Numbered from the stretch's first letter, positions 28,801-43,800 are shown. The stretch: 64,000 nt of DNA from Motacilla alba alba (GCF_015832195.1 NC_052017.1:53332652-53396651), one strand, 5' to 3'. The notes: generated from the sequence alone by a model not told the origin. Translations and numbers: made by a program.

Positions 28801-31800
28801 TAAGAATGGACAAAACATTTTTAAGAACATAAGGAATTAGCAAGCATCAAAAAATATAAAAGCATTAAAATGTATAATTGAATGTGTAGTGCATGTATTT
28901 ATAACAAGCCTTCATTGTTTAATTAGCTTCAGTTTTAAAACATAAGATATGAAAAGCAGTGTCAAATTGTTTAACTAACATAGAATAATATCAAATGTGT
29001 ACTTTATATGGAATTCCTGTTGGTGTGGCACCACTGTAATATCTTCAATTGGCATTTGTTGGTATTTTATGGTATTGCCTTTCCTGGAAAATGAGTCCTT
29101 TCCACGTGCTATTTTATTGAAATCAGTATTTGCTACTGAGCGCTTTTTTTTTAGTCTGCCTGTTATATAATCCATATCCTAATATGCATTCAATCAGAAC
29201 CCTTAAGCTGAACAATTGTCTCCAAACTAAATTGGTTTAAAATAGCTAAAGTAGACCTAAACTCATCTCACTTTTCTGTTATTAAAATAACTCAAAATTT
29301 TGTATAATTTTTAGATTTTGGTGTTATCTGTAAAATTATTAAAATTATTTAATATTTTCCTTATTATGTTTATATTTTTATATTTATATTTTCTGCTTTT
29401 CCTATCCTTCTTTTTCTATTAATTCTGGTTTTCATACTTTATATGGTTTCATACTTATATCATGTTTCTTTTCATGTCTTTTGCTTGTGGTTTTCTAGTC
29501 ACTTTCTTTCATTGCTAGATCACCTCTTTCTTTCATTGCTAGTTTCCTTCTTTCTTCTGTGTTGCTACAGGATGTGCTAGAAGAGAGTCAGGTAAATTGC
29601 AGTCTGGTTTCTAGTTCTGTGGCCAGCATTTTAGGAGTCACTTCTTCTCCCCGTCAATCTGCATCCCAGTCTGGAAAAACAAGATAATAAGCTGGCTCCT
29701 GTGTGGTTAGCTTTGAGGCATACTGGTGGAAAGCTCCTTTAAGCAGAATTATTGTCTTTCTGTATTACACCTCTTCTCTACCTCAGTGATCTCCTCTGTG
29801 CTCATCATTATTTTCAGCTCTTCAACTAATTCTCAGCTCCTGTTTGTCCTTCCCTCCTCCTCCATCCCCATCTTCTACCAGTAAGATTTTCAATGTAGAC
29901 CTTCAGCATAGTATGGGTATTACTAATTTTGCCATTTTGTGCAGATTATGTGCCAGTTACATTCACTTTATCTCTCTCTTCAGGGAGAGCTGTGGCAGCT
30001 CTCAAGTGATTGGTTCCATTGATTTCATGCTGACTGATGTCAGTAAAGAACATGAATGATGGTACAACACCTGATTTTAGTTATAAAAATGATCACAAGA
30101 CTCTTAGGAATATAAGAGATGTAGAAAAAGCAACAAATGTTTAGTTATGAATTGCAATTGTAGTGTCCTATGAGACCCTGTAAAGGGCAAATGCACACAC
30201 GTGAAGGCAGCCCTCACATGTTCTTTCATGAGGTTATTTAAATTGTGGTCACATGGATCTAGGGCTTTTGGGAAAAGATTTAGACAATAACTACTTGGAG
30301 ATTATAATGCTAATGTCAAGCAGAAATCAAATGTTAGCCATATCTTGACTATGAGGAAAAGACATGCCCTGTCTGTGTCAATGTGTTTCTACATCCACAG
30401 TAATTTGCTATGAACCTATTTTTCTGATGTTTGTCTATACAGCCTTTGGCTTTGAAGAATTTTAATCACTTTCTGTGAAGAAGCAGGAAACAGTCAAATC
30501 CTGCCAGTGTTAAGTGTCTCAGACTGAGTGCCAGAAGTGCTGTTCAGTAAGTCGTGAAGTAAAACTGGCTCAGTCTATATGGCTGTAGTGAAAGAAAATG
30601 CAGCCACCAACATTCTGATGTTACTCTCAGGAGCTAAATATTCACACTGTATAACTGTGGAGAGGATGCAGGGACTGAATGAAAGATGACAAAGCATACT
30701 GCAGTTTTTATGGGTTGTAAAGCCATAAACTGTAAACCATATCAGACTAAACTATAGGTCATAAAAGTTGAGCAGCACTTCCATCCTGCCTTAGATGGGA
30801 GAGCACCTAGGATAGATAAAAGAATTGTTTGAATGCTCATAATTTTTTGTAAACACTGATTCATGTTCCCGTTATATGACCATTTTATAGGTATCACTAC
30901 TGATCATTCTAAAATCCCATGGCGCTTTGTGAAAGAACACAGTTTTAGCTCTGACCTCATAATTACAGCAACATCTCTTACACATCATGCAGTTCTAACT
31001 GGAACCACTGGTTTTCACCGAGTGCCCAAGGCCCCGATTCTGTATTTAGACTTACTCTGGGCTGTTATGTAGCTGCTGTTTTCTCTGGTCAGTAGTTCAG
31101 CTGAGGGCTTCTGGAAAGATTCAATTCCAATAAAGTGCTGGATGCAGGCCAGTGAAGATATGTGGCTGGTGATTTGATTTAATGCTTTAAATGAAAAAGA
31201 ATCAAGATTGGATATAGGAATAATAGAAAAAAAGCAACCCCCAGTGTGCCAAAAGAAACCAGAAACAAAAAATCCCACCAATATTGCACTGATTATGGAA
31301 TATTTGGAATATTTTCTGAAATGATGTCACTAAAATGTATCAACAGTAAGCCAAGGTTTCTTATGTTCTATAATAAATCAAGAGTATCTTCACTGAAAAA
31401 AATAATTTAATTAATGCGAGAATATGAATGAGCAATATGTTGATTCTTTCTCAGAAAAATTACCATTCAATGAAATGGAAAAATCACCAGAAATGTTTGA
31501 ACTATGAAATTACAAAATGCCATTTTCATATGAATCCCAATGTGCCCAGACCATGCATTGAGAAGCATATTACAGAGTCAGGAATTTAGCAAGATGCAGA
31601 CAACCATGACAAAAACCAACCAAGTAGTAATAATAATAAATTTCTCAAAAGGTGCCTGAAGAAACATACCTGTTTTACCCTTTACATTATTTGCAATTAT
31701 TTGAGAGCAAAAGAGGATTTAATCTGGGGACAACTTGTTAAGTAACTGTGCACAGGAAAGATTCTTTCAGCAGCAGTTTTTGATGAACAGTCAAAGAGAG

Positions 31801-34800
31801 AGTAATCCAGAGCAGGTGGACATGTAGGATTCATGCGGTAATTCGGATTATTTTCTATACTCACGATAATGCGTGTCTAGTTGTTGGTTTGTTTTTTTTT
31901 TTTTTATTCCACGAACTGACCCAGTTAAACATTTGTGTATTTAATATGCCTGAGAAACTATAATTAGACCATTTTTAATTATTCATCACTCTTAACTCTT
32001 CTCTCGAGTGCAGTAATTCAATACAACACTTCTGAATACTGGAACAGCACCTTGTTGTGAGGAACTTTCTGACAATACTTAAGCTTCTGTTTCTCATATA
32101 TGATTTTTTCCAATCCTGCAATTTTATATGAAGACTAATAATTGTCTTGGAATATTTGTCTTGTTATGAAAATCTGGCACTATTTCTATCCTGGAAAAAT
32201 GATACAAATTCATTTACCTAAATACATATATTTGAGCACAATGGAAAAGGGTTTTTTTATTTAAAAGTTAAAGTGTATTTTAGGCTTATCAGCCATACTG
32301 TACTGTGAGTAATTAAACTTGAAGTCCTCTGTTTATTTGCAGAACAGCTATTATTTGCAGATCAGGTGAGCCGTGGCATGTTTCCTTCTGTTATTCTGGA
32401 AGTGTTCTCTTCAAGATAGTCAGCAAATAATTTCCTTTTCTGCTCATTCAGGACATGTCAAACCAGTGGAGTTAGTATCAAGATCACAGAGACTCCAAAG
32501 AGCTCTGCACAAACATTTACGAAAAATGCCACAAAAATATTAAGCAAGTACCAAGCTGTGGTATGTCATATTTGCACATACCCATTCCTGTGATCTGGAC
32601 TGAAGCAACCTACTTTATATTGGCCATAGTACATGTTCTTGCTCAGCAGAAAACATTTCAATAGATTGTTCAAACAAACCTAAGCTAAAATGGCTACCTA
32701 GAAATGTTGAAAACATGTTTTTAAATTCATGCACAAATTAACAGGTAAAGCTCATTATTATAGCTATGATTATACCTGTGTTCACTGCTAATGTCCAGTT
32801 AAAAAGTAAATTAGTATTTAATACCATACACCAAAGGAATAATTTTACAGAAGTGTGGTTTACCACAAGTGTGGAATTACATTATCAATTTACTTCATCA
32901 CATTTCACCTCCTTAGTAAAAGCTGAAGTGCAAATATATTTAACTCACTCAGCTACATTGACTTTCTCTAATTAGTATGCTTGACACCTGTCTGGAGACA
33001 AATACCACTTTTTGACATATACTCCTCCAGGAATTCCGAGGCTCATGCTTATTTTTTTCCTGTAATCCCAGTGAGGCAAATAAACTACTTAGTTTCTACT
33101 CAGGTTTCTACATACAAGTCAAAAATACTCTATTTTATGTGGTATGAGACTATTTCAAGCACTGCAGCATGACCAATAATAGCTGGAAGCAGAAGGTCTG
33201 CTGTACGGTATCCTGAAACAGTGCCACCCAGGGGTTATGTAGGAGATAGGCTCTTCTTGCTGTAGACCTTCACATTCCCAAGTAACCACATTTTGAGCTA
33301 GTGCCTGTACAAAGGTCCAGGATTAATCCTTGAACCTCACACTGCCATTGTGCACTGATTCCTATGTACAAGCAGACTGCAACCTGAGATGGCCACAAAA
33401 TATACAAATTTTTGTACAAATACAATGCAAACATTATTGATACTTTTTTTTTAACTCCACTAAAAAGCAAGATGAACAACCCCTATTTGGAGTGCTTTTC
33501 TGTTTTGCTGAGTGATTGTTACTATCATACCTCCCCCTGCCTTTGTCCCCCAGTTAAATTCAGTCTCTGAGAATACTACACCTTCTGAAAAGATGGGGAT
33601 ACGCATTATGCTTTAGATGTGGAAGAACATGGCTAATGGGGTACCTCTTGTAAAAATTAGCAGAGGTGATGTTGCTGTGCTTATCAAGCCCCAAATTCAA
33701 ACACAAACCCCTGAGGGCCAGTTTTTTGAAGGAGCAAGACTTTTGCCTTGCACAGCACCTATGGATGTTGTGTTGCAGCTGCTACAAATAGGAGCCTTGG
33801 TTTCTTGCAGTGTGAATGGAGATACAGGGTGGGCTGCAGTCCTTCTATCAGCATGAAGGCATGGGCGAGTGGGGGCATGTTCCCAGCGAGTGTGCTTGCA
33901 AGAGTTGGTTGGGGTCCACTGCTGCTTCTTCTTCCAGCTGGCTGAAGTGGCCTGATTTATAGAGAACTGTGGTTGCTGCTCTGTCATTCTCCCTGCAGGA
34001 GGAAGAAGCTGCCAGTCCCTTCTCACTATCCCTCCTTGGTGTATGCAAAAGGACATCCCTCTCCTAGTCCATCTTTCTTTCCCCATGTAGTACCTCTGGC
34101 TCAAAGGGGCTAGATCTCTGCAGCTGTTGTGCCCACTAAGTCAAAGAAGCCCTTTGTAATATTTCTACTGGTTCTGGGGCAGAGCAAAGTGGGTGGCATG
34201 TTGCAGAACTCAATTTCCTCTTATTAATAACATTGGAGTCTTCCTACCTGTCTCAGACTGATGTGTTAGGACATTCACTCCTGTTTTTCTCCTGATCGAG
34301 GTAATGGTTATGGAAGTATCACATCTCAGCAAAAAACTTTCTTCGTACATCTGGATTCTGTGTAAGGCCAGAAAGAATAGTTATAGGGAGATAGATGGAC
34401 TGAATATATTCCTTCTCCCAGCACCATTCTCATTCCTTGCCATCCCCAAAGACAAACAAAAAAAAAAAGGTGCACCTCTTCTTTTATCCTCTGCAAAAGC
34501 ACAGGATAATTTGGGTTGGAAGGGACCCTTAAAGAGCATCTACTCCAATCCTCCTACAATAAGCAGGGACATCTTCAACTAGAGCAGGTTGTTCAGAGCC
34601 CTGTCCAACCTGACCTTTAATGTTTGCAGGCAAGGGGGCATGCACCACTTCTTTGAGCAACTTGTTCCAATGTCTTAAGACCCTCATCATAAAAAATTAT
34701 CTCTAATTTTTTATCTCTAATTAAAGTGAGCTTTAATGAGCTCTAGGTGGGTGTATCTAGATATCTCAAGTCTGTGGCCAAGCTTTGGTATTTATAAAGA

Positions 34801-37800
34801 ATACACATAAGAAATTTGGCATAGGTAAAGAAAGCCTAATTGTTTAACAAACTGAAGATTTGGCTGCATATCTGTATTTAATATTGAGAATACTTGCCTA
34901 TACAAATCTCCCCCTGCTCTTTTTATATCAAAGTCTTATAAAAATTAAGTGTTTGTATGTGCAAAATTCAAATAAAACATTTTTTATTCCTCCTTTGAAG
35001 CATAACATCTATGACCTTAGCAAGGTTTTACATTTGTCCTCCTCCAGCATTTCTGGTTGCCATTATATTTAGAACATTTTGACATGTTTTTCAGGTGTTG
35101 TGACAGCTATTTCTACAAATGCTTTAATGGAACAGTTGCATTTAAAATACCAACAAAGGCCATGGACTGAAACTCTGAAACTTGTTTATTTTTGCATGGT
35201 AAGAATCACAGGTTAGGTGAGAGAAGGATATATGGTATAAGAGTATGTTTCCAAAGTAGTTAAAAAATTGCTTTACTTTCAAAAACATGCAAAACCAACC
35301 AACCAAAAAACCCCATGCAATCCAAAATCAACCAAAAGATAATCCCCAGAAAAAAAACTGGTGCCTAGTATAGCCTGGCTCCCCATTATTCTTAGGACAA
35401 TGGGTTATAAAGTTTCCTGCCTAATTTTAACACTTTAGGGGTTGTTTCTTGCATTGTTTTAACTTGTTCTTTAAACATTGTTTTAACATTGTTTTAACTT
35501 TTCAGGAGTTAGTACTGATTGTCTACCAGTTGAGGTTACATTCATTATCATTACCATATTCATAGTATGTAAAGACAATTTATTGCTTATAGGACTGGGA
35601 AGAAATATTGTATTTTAGAAACTGGTCTGAAATCTGCTATCTAGATTTTCTGCTGCTGTGATATATTATTCCATGCTTCCTGCCCTTGCAGTAGCTAATT
35701 TAAGAATGATTGTCGTAAAGAGCAGATTAGTACAACTGCTGTGAGCTCAGTGTAAAAATTCCCATTTGTTTCCATACTTCTTTTTGTTAATGCTCAATTA
35801 ACTCAAGCCTTACTCTGAAAACAATGTCCTGAATTTGAACAAAGTGAAAACTCTTCAGCAGTGAGTGTTCTTTGTTAATTGAAGTGTGGAGTATGAGAAG
35901 TTTTCAGGCAAGAGCTTGAAGAGAACCTGGGAGAGTTTGCTTGCTACTGAAGTGAATAGCTTCACAAGCTGAAACTTGTATTTTAATCTAACCAAGTACT
36001 CCTGTGGCACTTACTGATCTATTTGCTCAGGCAGATTTTTTTTCTAAAATAAAAACCCAAGTATTTTCTTAGTTTATATCTAGCTTCACAATGAAATTAG
36101 CTGACACATATAGTGATCAGCTCAAAAGACAGGGGAATGGAAAGCCACTCCTTGATCCAAAGGCATCTGGTATGTAATTACTGCACAATAATATCTTGAC
36201 AAATGCATTCAGTGCTGCCATTTCAGAGATAGCTCCAATCGTAAGTAACCTCTGTGTTTGACAAAAACAAATAACCAGAGGTTTGTTGTATGGGGCATCT
36301 GTGTGCTCTGTCTCCTAGCTAGTAATTTAAGGAATCTTTCTTTGTCTCTTATTTCCACAAATGTGCTAGGATAACCCACTTCGAAAGCCTGTCAGTAATG
36401 CTCCAGATGGTCTATTGCTTTCATGCATGGAGAAGATAGAGAGGACATTAAATGGTAATGAGCTATTGGATAACTCAAAGTACATTTTTTTAAATATTGT
36501 GTGGAATCTACCAATCCTTCTCTACTGGTGTTCTTCACAAAGAGGTCAAATGTACTAATACAGAGGTGGATAATTAACAAGAGACTTGTGACTCGTCTTT
36601 GGGCTAAGCCTTCAGGCTATAGCTATTCTTAAAACCTGAGAATATTTTCTACACAGCACAGCACTTATTAATCATAATAGTTGTCATTAATACCAGGTCA
36701 TTCAAGAGGTACTATTTTCTTAATACCTAAATCATATCCTTTAAAGCAAGAAAATACTGGTTTTTACTTCTTGATCATATAAGTTTGGTTAAATTGCCTT
36801 TCTGGTTTTTGCAGCTAAATCCATATTTTCTGTGATGAATATGTTGGAACTTTTATCCAGACAAAAAGGGTAAGTTTGTTTATGAATAAATAAAAATGAG
36901 CAAGCATGGCCTCATGTCCAGAGACGAATACCATCTGGATGGCTTGTCAACAATGTTATTTTTTAGCTCAGCGTTCTCATGGAATGTATTTGCCTATTTT
37001 GATTAGCCCTTTGTGGAGAAGGGTTTTGGGTAAAGAGAGGGTATAAATGCCTACATCCCAAAGCTACAGACAGAGGTTAATAGTTTTGAGCTGACCAACA
37101 TGATAATGCAAAGAGCAGAGCACAAATACATGCCTGGTTGGATAGTTTTCTGAAGCTGAGCCAAGGAAGAGTTATTTTTGAAGCAACCCTGGTGTCTCTT
37201 CCCATGACCAAGTGACATTTCCTTTTTTAAGTGACAGAATTTTTATATATACAAGATTTTTTTTTTCTCATCCTTCTCAGACTTACTGTTCATGTTAGCC
37301 CCAGTGGGACCACCTGCTACATAACATCAATGATGTTTTATGTAGAAATTCAGCTGGAGAAGGATGGAGATGTGATGGATGTAAAGTTGGCTCACTTTGA
37401 AGAAGCTCCTGTGGTAAAATTAATTTTCTCTGTCTCTCGTGACCCTGTAGTCTCCCACTTGGCTTCCAGCTGTCATGTCAGAAAGGTTTTGACTTCCTTT
37501 TGGTCTTGTCACACATGCAACCCTGTTCATGACACTAACTGCCTCTTTAGGCATCTGAATCTCTCACCTAAGCTTACAACTCAGTTACAGATACTAAATA
37601 CTCTAGTGCTAAGTATTACAGTAAAAGTCAGCTGACAGACTCACCTTCCAAGAATTTTGTGGTATCACACATAAATATTTTTATTTTCAAGCTTCAATGT
37701 TAACAGTATACAGTAAATAACAGGGTTTTAAAATACTTTCTTACCAAGGTGTAGTGCAATATATATACTCAGTGGATGTCTTGGAGCTATTCTGTTTTTT

Positions 37801-40800
37801 ATTCTGCCTTCTTTAGGAGTATATATATTTCTGCTAGTGGGGATGTTTTTCTGTCAAAATTTCTTTTAAATTATTCATAGAATATCACCCTGAAGTTTAC
37901 ATATCATGTTCTGCAGTTGTTACAGAATTACAGACAACCCTTCAGATCAAAGATATAACAAGCTGTTGGAAGGGGGTTGGGGAACATAAAACTCTGTTTT
38001 TTGTCACTAAGTATCCAATTATTACATTATTACAATTATTACATTGAAGTTAATTTTGTCCATTATTTTTAGTTGAAGTCAGCCTTGGAATTTCAAATTG
38101 TTGATTTAACCAGCACAGGTCTGCTGATCATTGACTGCTGGACAATATCATTAGAATGAAAATGCATATTCAGAGAATTCTAGCACAACCAATAAAAGAA
38201 AAACTGCCCAAGATGCATTTTTTTTTCTGAAAGAGTTTATCAACAAACTATTTCTGTTAATTTTATCCTCTTTTACAGAGCCTTTGTTCTTCCAATTATT
38301 ATACTAATATTTTTAACTATTGCACTGTTAGTCTTGGCTTTGAGTGTTGGGGATTTTTTATGCTAACCATACAGCTACTTAAAAGTAATGGGGATCAAGC
38401 TTATCATTACTAATAAAGTGTTTATAGAAGATGTGACACAAGTGGCAAGAAAGATGAATCTCCTGTCTCTTATTCCTGTAGGTTTGTGATGATTTGGTCC
38501 AGCTTCTAAGGTAAAGAATCACATATAGGGTATCATGTTGAATGGAAAGGAATTCCTCATGCTAGAACCATTCCAGTGTAAAAACTGAAAAGGGAAAAAA
38601 AAGAAAAAGGAAAGAGGATTAGGGAACAATAATATGAATCCAAAAGACAATAGAACTGATACTGTTTTGGATTCCATTTCTTGTGGGAAGTTGGTTCCAA
38701 TCCTCCATATTGGAAGTTGGTTGTCATTGTAACTATTATTATCTGCTTCAAAATTGTAAATTCAAGGCTAAAACTGCAGCAAATATAATTTTGTAAAGAT
38801 ACTCCAGGCATTATTTATTTCTCAAGTCATTCCATCAAATGCATCTGCTTCAATGGAGCAAGGGTAAAGAGTAAATCCCAAATATGTTTGCTTTAGCTGC
38901 CAGTCAAACACAGCCTTGGAATACTGGCCTTTGTCTTGACTGCAAGAATAATAGAGCTACTTGGACCCATAGTTTTGGTAATGGACTGATGATGACAATT
39001 AAGAACTGGCAGATTTACACATACAAACTAGGTATTACTTTTTCTCTCCTCCTTCCATCAAATACTAAATAGCCTTCGTATTGTCCTTAAGCAAATACTT
39101 TAACTGCATTTCATTCAGGCTTCTCTCACAGCAATGAAAGCAAGGTAGTATCACATGGCCTGAGTTTCTTTGCAAATACATAGGGGGAGATGTGACCCTA
39201 ATTTTCTCATGTAGCACTAGGGCACTATATATATTTATTATTACCACGTTTTGTTCTGTCTGAATAGTTGCTGTTCCAGGTCAGGCCACCACTTTAAAAG
39301 TCTGTTTACAAGTTCTTCAGTGAATATGATCAAGGTTCCAGATTCTAATAATAATGAATATTTTTAGGAAATTGGATTCTTATTTAAATACTGTGGCCGA
39401 ATAGTAGATAGGAAAGGTAAAAAGACAAAGAATAATCATTGACCTTTAGTGTTTAATCTCTCTTTTGTATTATTCATCATCAGTTTTTTCAGCCCTCTTT
39501 TTTCCTCAGAAATGAAGTTATATTAGCTTATGGGTGTAAACAGCTATGACTTAAAACTTGAATTTGCATTTTCCTAGATTTTTGACTTCCAGTGATATTA
39601 ATGCCAGCAGTTTGGCTCTGAGCACTGGCATGCAGTTACCATTGGTACTATGGGTGCTACTTTTCTGCCTTCCTGGCTTTGTTAAGATTTGTCACAAAGC
39701 ACAGGTACACCTACTTCTACACCTCTTGGTGTAGTATTTTATTTGGTTGTAAGGCAGCTTGTTATATGTGTAATGTTTCCCGTGAGTCTCAAAGTAACTA
39801 TAAAATTAAGATGAACCAGCCAGCTAATGCATAGGCTAGTGCTGTGTCTGTTCCTTTACCATGCATGCCTGCTTCCCTCTTTTTTCCCTGCTTCCCCACT
39901 AGTCTAGCTGGAAAGAGACAGAGCAGATCTGAGTGACTTGTTTAGGTTCCAGGTTTGAAAGAGTTTGTCCCAGTGTAAAAGTTCAGGCAGGCTTATTTTG
40001 TCTCTGCTGATCCACACTACAGCCACATCTGCATAGGAAAGGAAGGAAAGTCTTGAGCTGCCTGTGTGACTGCAGCACCAGAGTGCAGTAAGGCTTGTAA
40101 AACTCATGTAAAATCTACTTAAGCACAGAAGTAATCCACTTAAGTACAGGTAGGTTAATCTGAACACTGCTCCATGCTGCCACACCAATTCAAAACCCAC
40201 AGGAATTCTGGGGTTTGAGCAGTCGGAACTATTCATTTACAAAGCAAGCCACTTGTCCCTTTTTTTTTCTTTTTTTTTTTTTTTTTTTATTTATCTATCA
40301 GTTATATTTAAGGTCTGTCTCTCTCACATGGTGCTGTGAAGTGTGGCATTAATACAATTTTGATGTTTTAATGAAAAAATCAATGTATGCATGCAAGGTC
40401 TTAGGGAAGTAGTACTACATGACTAGCTTTATTGGAACATCAGGAAAAGTGTTTTGCAGCTGATGAGCTGTCATATTTGCGTTTCATGTACAATTATTGC
40501 TTTCAGTAGTGCCTACTTCAGTGCCAGTTTCAGCTATAATTACAGTGCTTCTTGCAACAAAACCAAATGTTCACATTTTCTGGTATCATCTAAGAAAATT
40601 TAAATCAGTACTGCTACTTGATCTGATAAGGAAGGGGCCACTGTCACTTTGAAATGGTGCCTTTTCTATCAAGTTTTATATAAAAGAGTTATTTTCTATC
40701 TCATTTAGTAGTGACTAGTCACTATTAGTCATTATTTCTTTTTGTTAGGATGAAGAACTATGATGCCTTTGGCAAGATTCTAGAAGACCTGTCAAATATG

Positions 40801-43800
40801 TATCAAATTCCAGGAAACAGGTTGCAGTTATTTTTTACTCAAAAACTTTTGAAATCCATAGCCTAGCTTTTGTTTACTTACAAAAATAATAAATTGTCTT
40901 TTCTCTCTCCCAGTGAAATGAAAGCTAAGGGATATCTTGCTTTGCAGGCCCTTGAAAAAGACCTTTACTCAATGTCACTTCTTGACAGGTAACTTACAGT
41001 CTATGTCTTTGACCCTTTACCTCTACCCACACCCTTTCATTTCACTAAAAAACAAGTTAACTGATCTGATTATAGGGCAGGATGTGAAAGGCTAATGAGT
41101 TTTCTTCCACTGGGAAGCCTGAAGCCTTTGTCAACCCCAGACAAGCAAACCAGTCTATCTACTGAACGCCTGTGCTTTATCTAAGGGACTTCCTGGGAGA
41201 CTGGTTGGGTACAAAGCTTGGGGGTGTGTGCACACGACCACCCACTGGGAGCAAACAGTGTGTCTGAAAGTCAGCAGTCATGTTTAGATCTCCCTGTAGC
41301 AGAAGTAAAATAGACCTCTTGGAGTTCGCTGTTTGGGTATCTCATTTTGTCCTCAGGTTTTAGATCAGGAGGAGTGGAGGCCAGCTCTTCTCCTTCCTTT
41401 TCTCATTTGTCCTTTCATAGAGTAGGATTACAGATAGATGGGGAATAGTTTCCTAAACTATCTGGTAATTGTACAAGGATTTTCATTATTTTCAATAAAT
41501 AAGAGTTGAGGGCAATGCTTTCCTTCTGGATTTTTGAAATATCTTCTCTGATACCTTGCCTATTAAGTTACATACACACACACCTTGGCAGGTATGACCT
41601 CCTGTAACTTGAAACACCCTCTTGGATTATTCGTGCAGTTTTCCCTTATGAATAATAAGAACATTCTGAACTAATGTACTGTGTCCCCACTGGTCACTGA
41701 TATCACAGTAAATATTCTTTATAAGTTAAACAGATTATTTGTCCCGTCTATGCACTGCAGAATTAGTACACAAATATGTAAATGTATGGCTGTATCTATT
41801 CTGCTATATGAACCCACTTGAAGTCAGAGAGTGGTTCTGTCCAAGTTAGTTTATCCAGGCTATTTCTTCATTCTTTGCTCAACCAGTTGCCACTCTAATA
41901 TTTTTGACCCTCTTCATTTCTGGTAAATAGCACACCAAAGTGCAACATGGAGCAACAAAGAGCTCAGATGCAGGGAAAGTGGAAGCCCAAGTCCCAGAAG
42001 TAATGCATGGAGTTGAGGTCTTTTGGAAGCTGGACATACAATCTACTTCCAAGAAAACATTGTCTTCTTTTGATTAAGGATACAAATTAGAAATTACATT
42101 AGCCTAGCTAGCACTGCAATGCAGGAAACACTAATTAAGATGTGTTTTGAAATAGAACACAGGATCTAAACAGAGTTACTGAAGTACTTAATGGAAAAGT
42201 AGGACACCTGGTGCCAAGAACTGGAGGTGATTTTTTCCTTTTTTTCTCCCCTTTTTCTTTTTTCCCCTTTTTCTTTTTCTCCCCCCCCCCTTTTTTTTCC
42301 TTTTCTTTTCCTGTTTCTGAATTCAAAGAATTGTAATCAAAACACACCACTGAGTTGATCTTTGTGTACAGGAAAGATTCTCTACTATAAATAAAACCAG
42401 CTGTAGGGACTTACTGTGCCTGTATTCTCAGATAACATACAGATATACAGAACATTTACTGAATAGATATTGTAAGTAGAGGTGTACTCTTACAAGGCAT
42501 CCCCTCTGCCCATCTACACTGTTGATTTTTTCACCTTTGTGTCAAGGCACCCAACATATTTCCTCTACTGACCTGTGTAGTAACCATTATTTTTTTATTC
42601 CTCAGGAACCCCAATGAACATTGAATTTTACATTTCTCCCTATCAAGTTTTGGAAGCAGAACTAAATAATGGTAAAGCTATTTCAGCCATTCTACTGTTT
42701 CAGCAGAAATAGCTAACAAGAGTTTTTCAATACTACCTGTTTCATTAAGCAAAGTTAATAAAAGCTCAGAACTAAAATTTAAAATTCTAGTTTAGTAGAA
42801 CAGTTTATGTGATGCATTTTAGCACAGTTTTAATGTCCATCAGGAAACTACTTTCCATGTCTTGGTTGTTGATTCAGCTATTGCTGAATTCATCTTTGGG
42901 CAACTTTGGCCTTTTGAGTGTGGTCAGTGTAGGCTTCTCTTCACTGCCCACAACACTGTGGCTGTCAGTTGGACCTGACCTTCTTAGTCCTTACCATTGT
43001 ATATTCTGTATGCATAGGATTAATATACACTGAATAAAGGAAAACAATGCCATTCTCTTTCACCCTCAGGTTCCCAGGTATGTGGAACAAAAACAGTTGT
43101 AACTGTTGAAGGCACAGATACACTCCACAAACTGCCTCTTTCTCCATTAATTATAGATCCTCAAGCTGGAGAGGACAGGTGAGGCTCTGGACACTTGTCA
43201 ATACAGAAATGGATTTACAACTCACTGGCACTGACTTCCACATAACCTACATTTAGCCACTGCTGAAACAGGAAGTCTGTTTTATTTATGGCTTTATGCT
43301 CCACAGCTACACCGTCTATAATCAGTGGCTTTTACGGTTTTCCCAAATGGACTTTGAAGGTATTGTGTTCATATTTAACTGTGTCAGTTGTATTGAACTA
43401 TGAATTTATTCATAGATTTGAAGCCAGAAAGAGACACTGGAACAATATTACTGAACTTCCTAGTATTCAACAAGCAAGTTCTTCACAGATTCACAGTAAA
43501 GAAAGCATATACTGAAAGATATTACACCTAAAATACACAAAATAGTTTGTCATCCCACTATGAGTACTGACACCTCATCTCTCTCTACCTCAGTGTTGTC
43601 TGAAGGGGAAGTCTGAAGTAACTTTCCAAACTAAAATACTTCAAAATTATTGGTAAAAAACACCACTCAGTTTTTGTGTCTCACTTTTCCTTTCTGTCGA
43701 TTTTCACATTAACCATGTTTTAAACTATTAAAGTTGCATTTAAAAAGCAAAACACTTCTTGAGTCAGGAAATGTATGGAACATAATAAACTGCTAGGGAC

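Larger units (their letters stand above)
22835..35094 (+). other. MED1-like intron 1 (inferred, about 12.3 kb)
   Basis: Between the GTAAGG donor and the TTTCAG acceptor I see no coding exon. The intron contains a T20 run (23026-23045), a 1.5 kb minus-strand CR1 (24209-25690), an ERVL-type solo LTR (27430-28024), a hairpin with flanking direct repeats (28125-28175) and a short CR1 fragment (34505-34735). A less AT-rich stretch at about 33600-34110 has overlapping open frames on both strands that match nothing I know. Confidence 0.6.

Noticed and set aside
41300..41358. Candidate MED1-like exon after 'ctccctgtag' reading SKIDLLEFAVWVSHFVL
   Set aside because: Open and vaguely MED1-like, but its donors end in the wrong phase for the next exon.
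42371..42474. Candidate for the unresolved MED1-like exon: 'ccag' acceptor, 71 bp, GTAAGT donor, open in phase
   Set aside because: Length and donor fit, but the junction to 42606 creates TGA and the translation does not resemble MED1.
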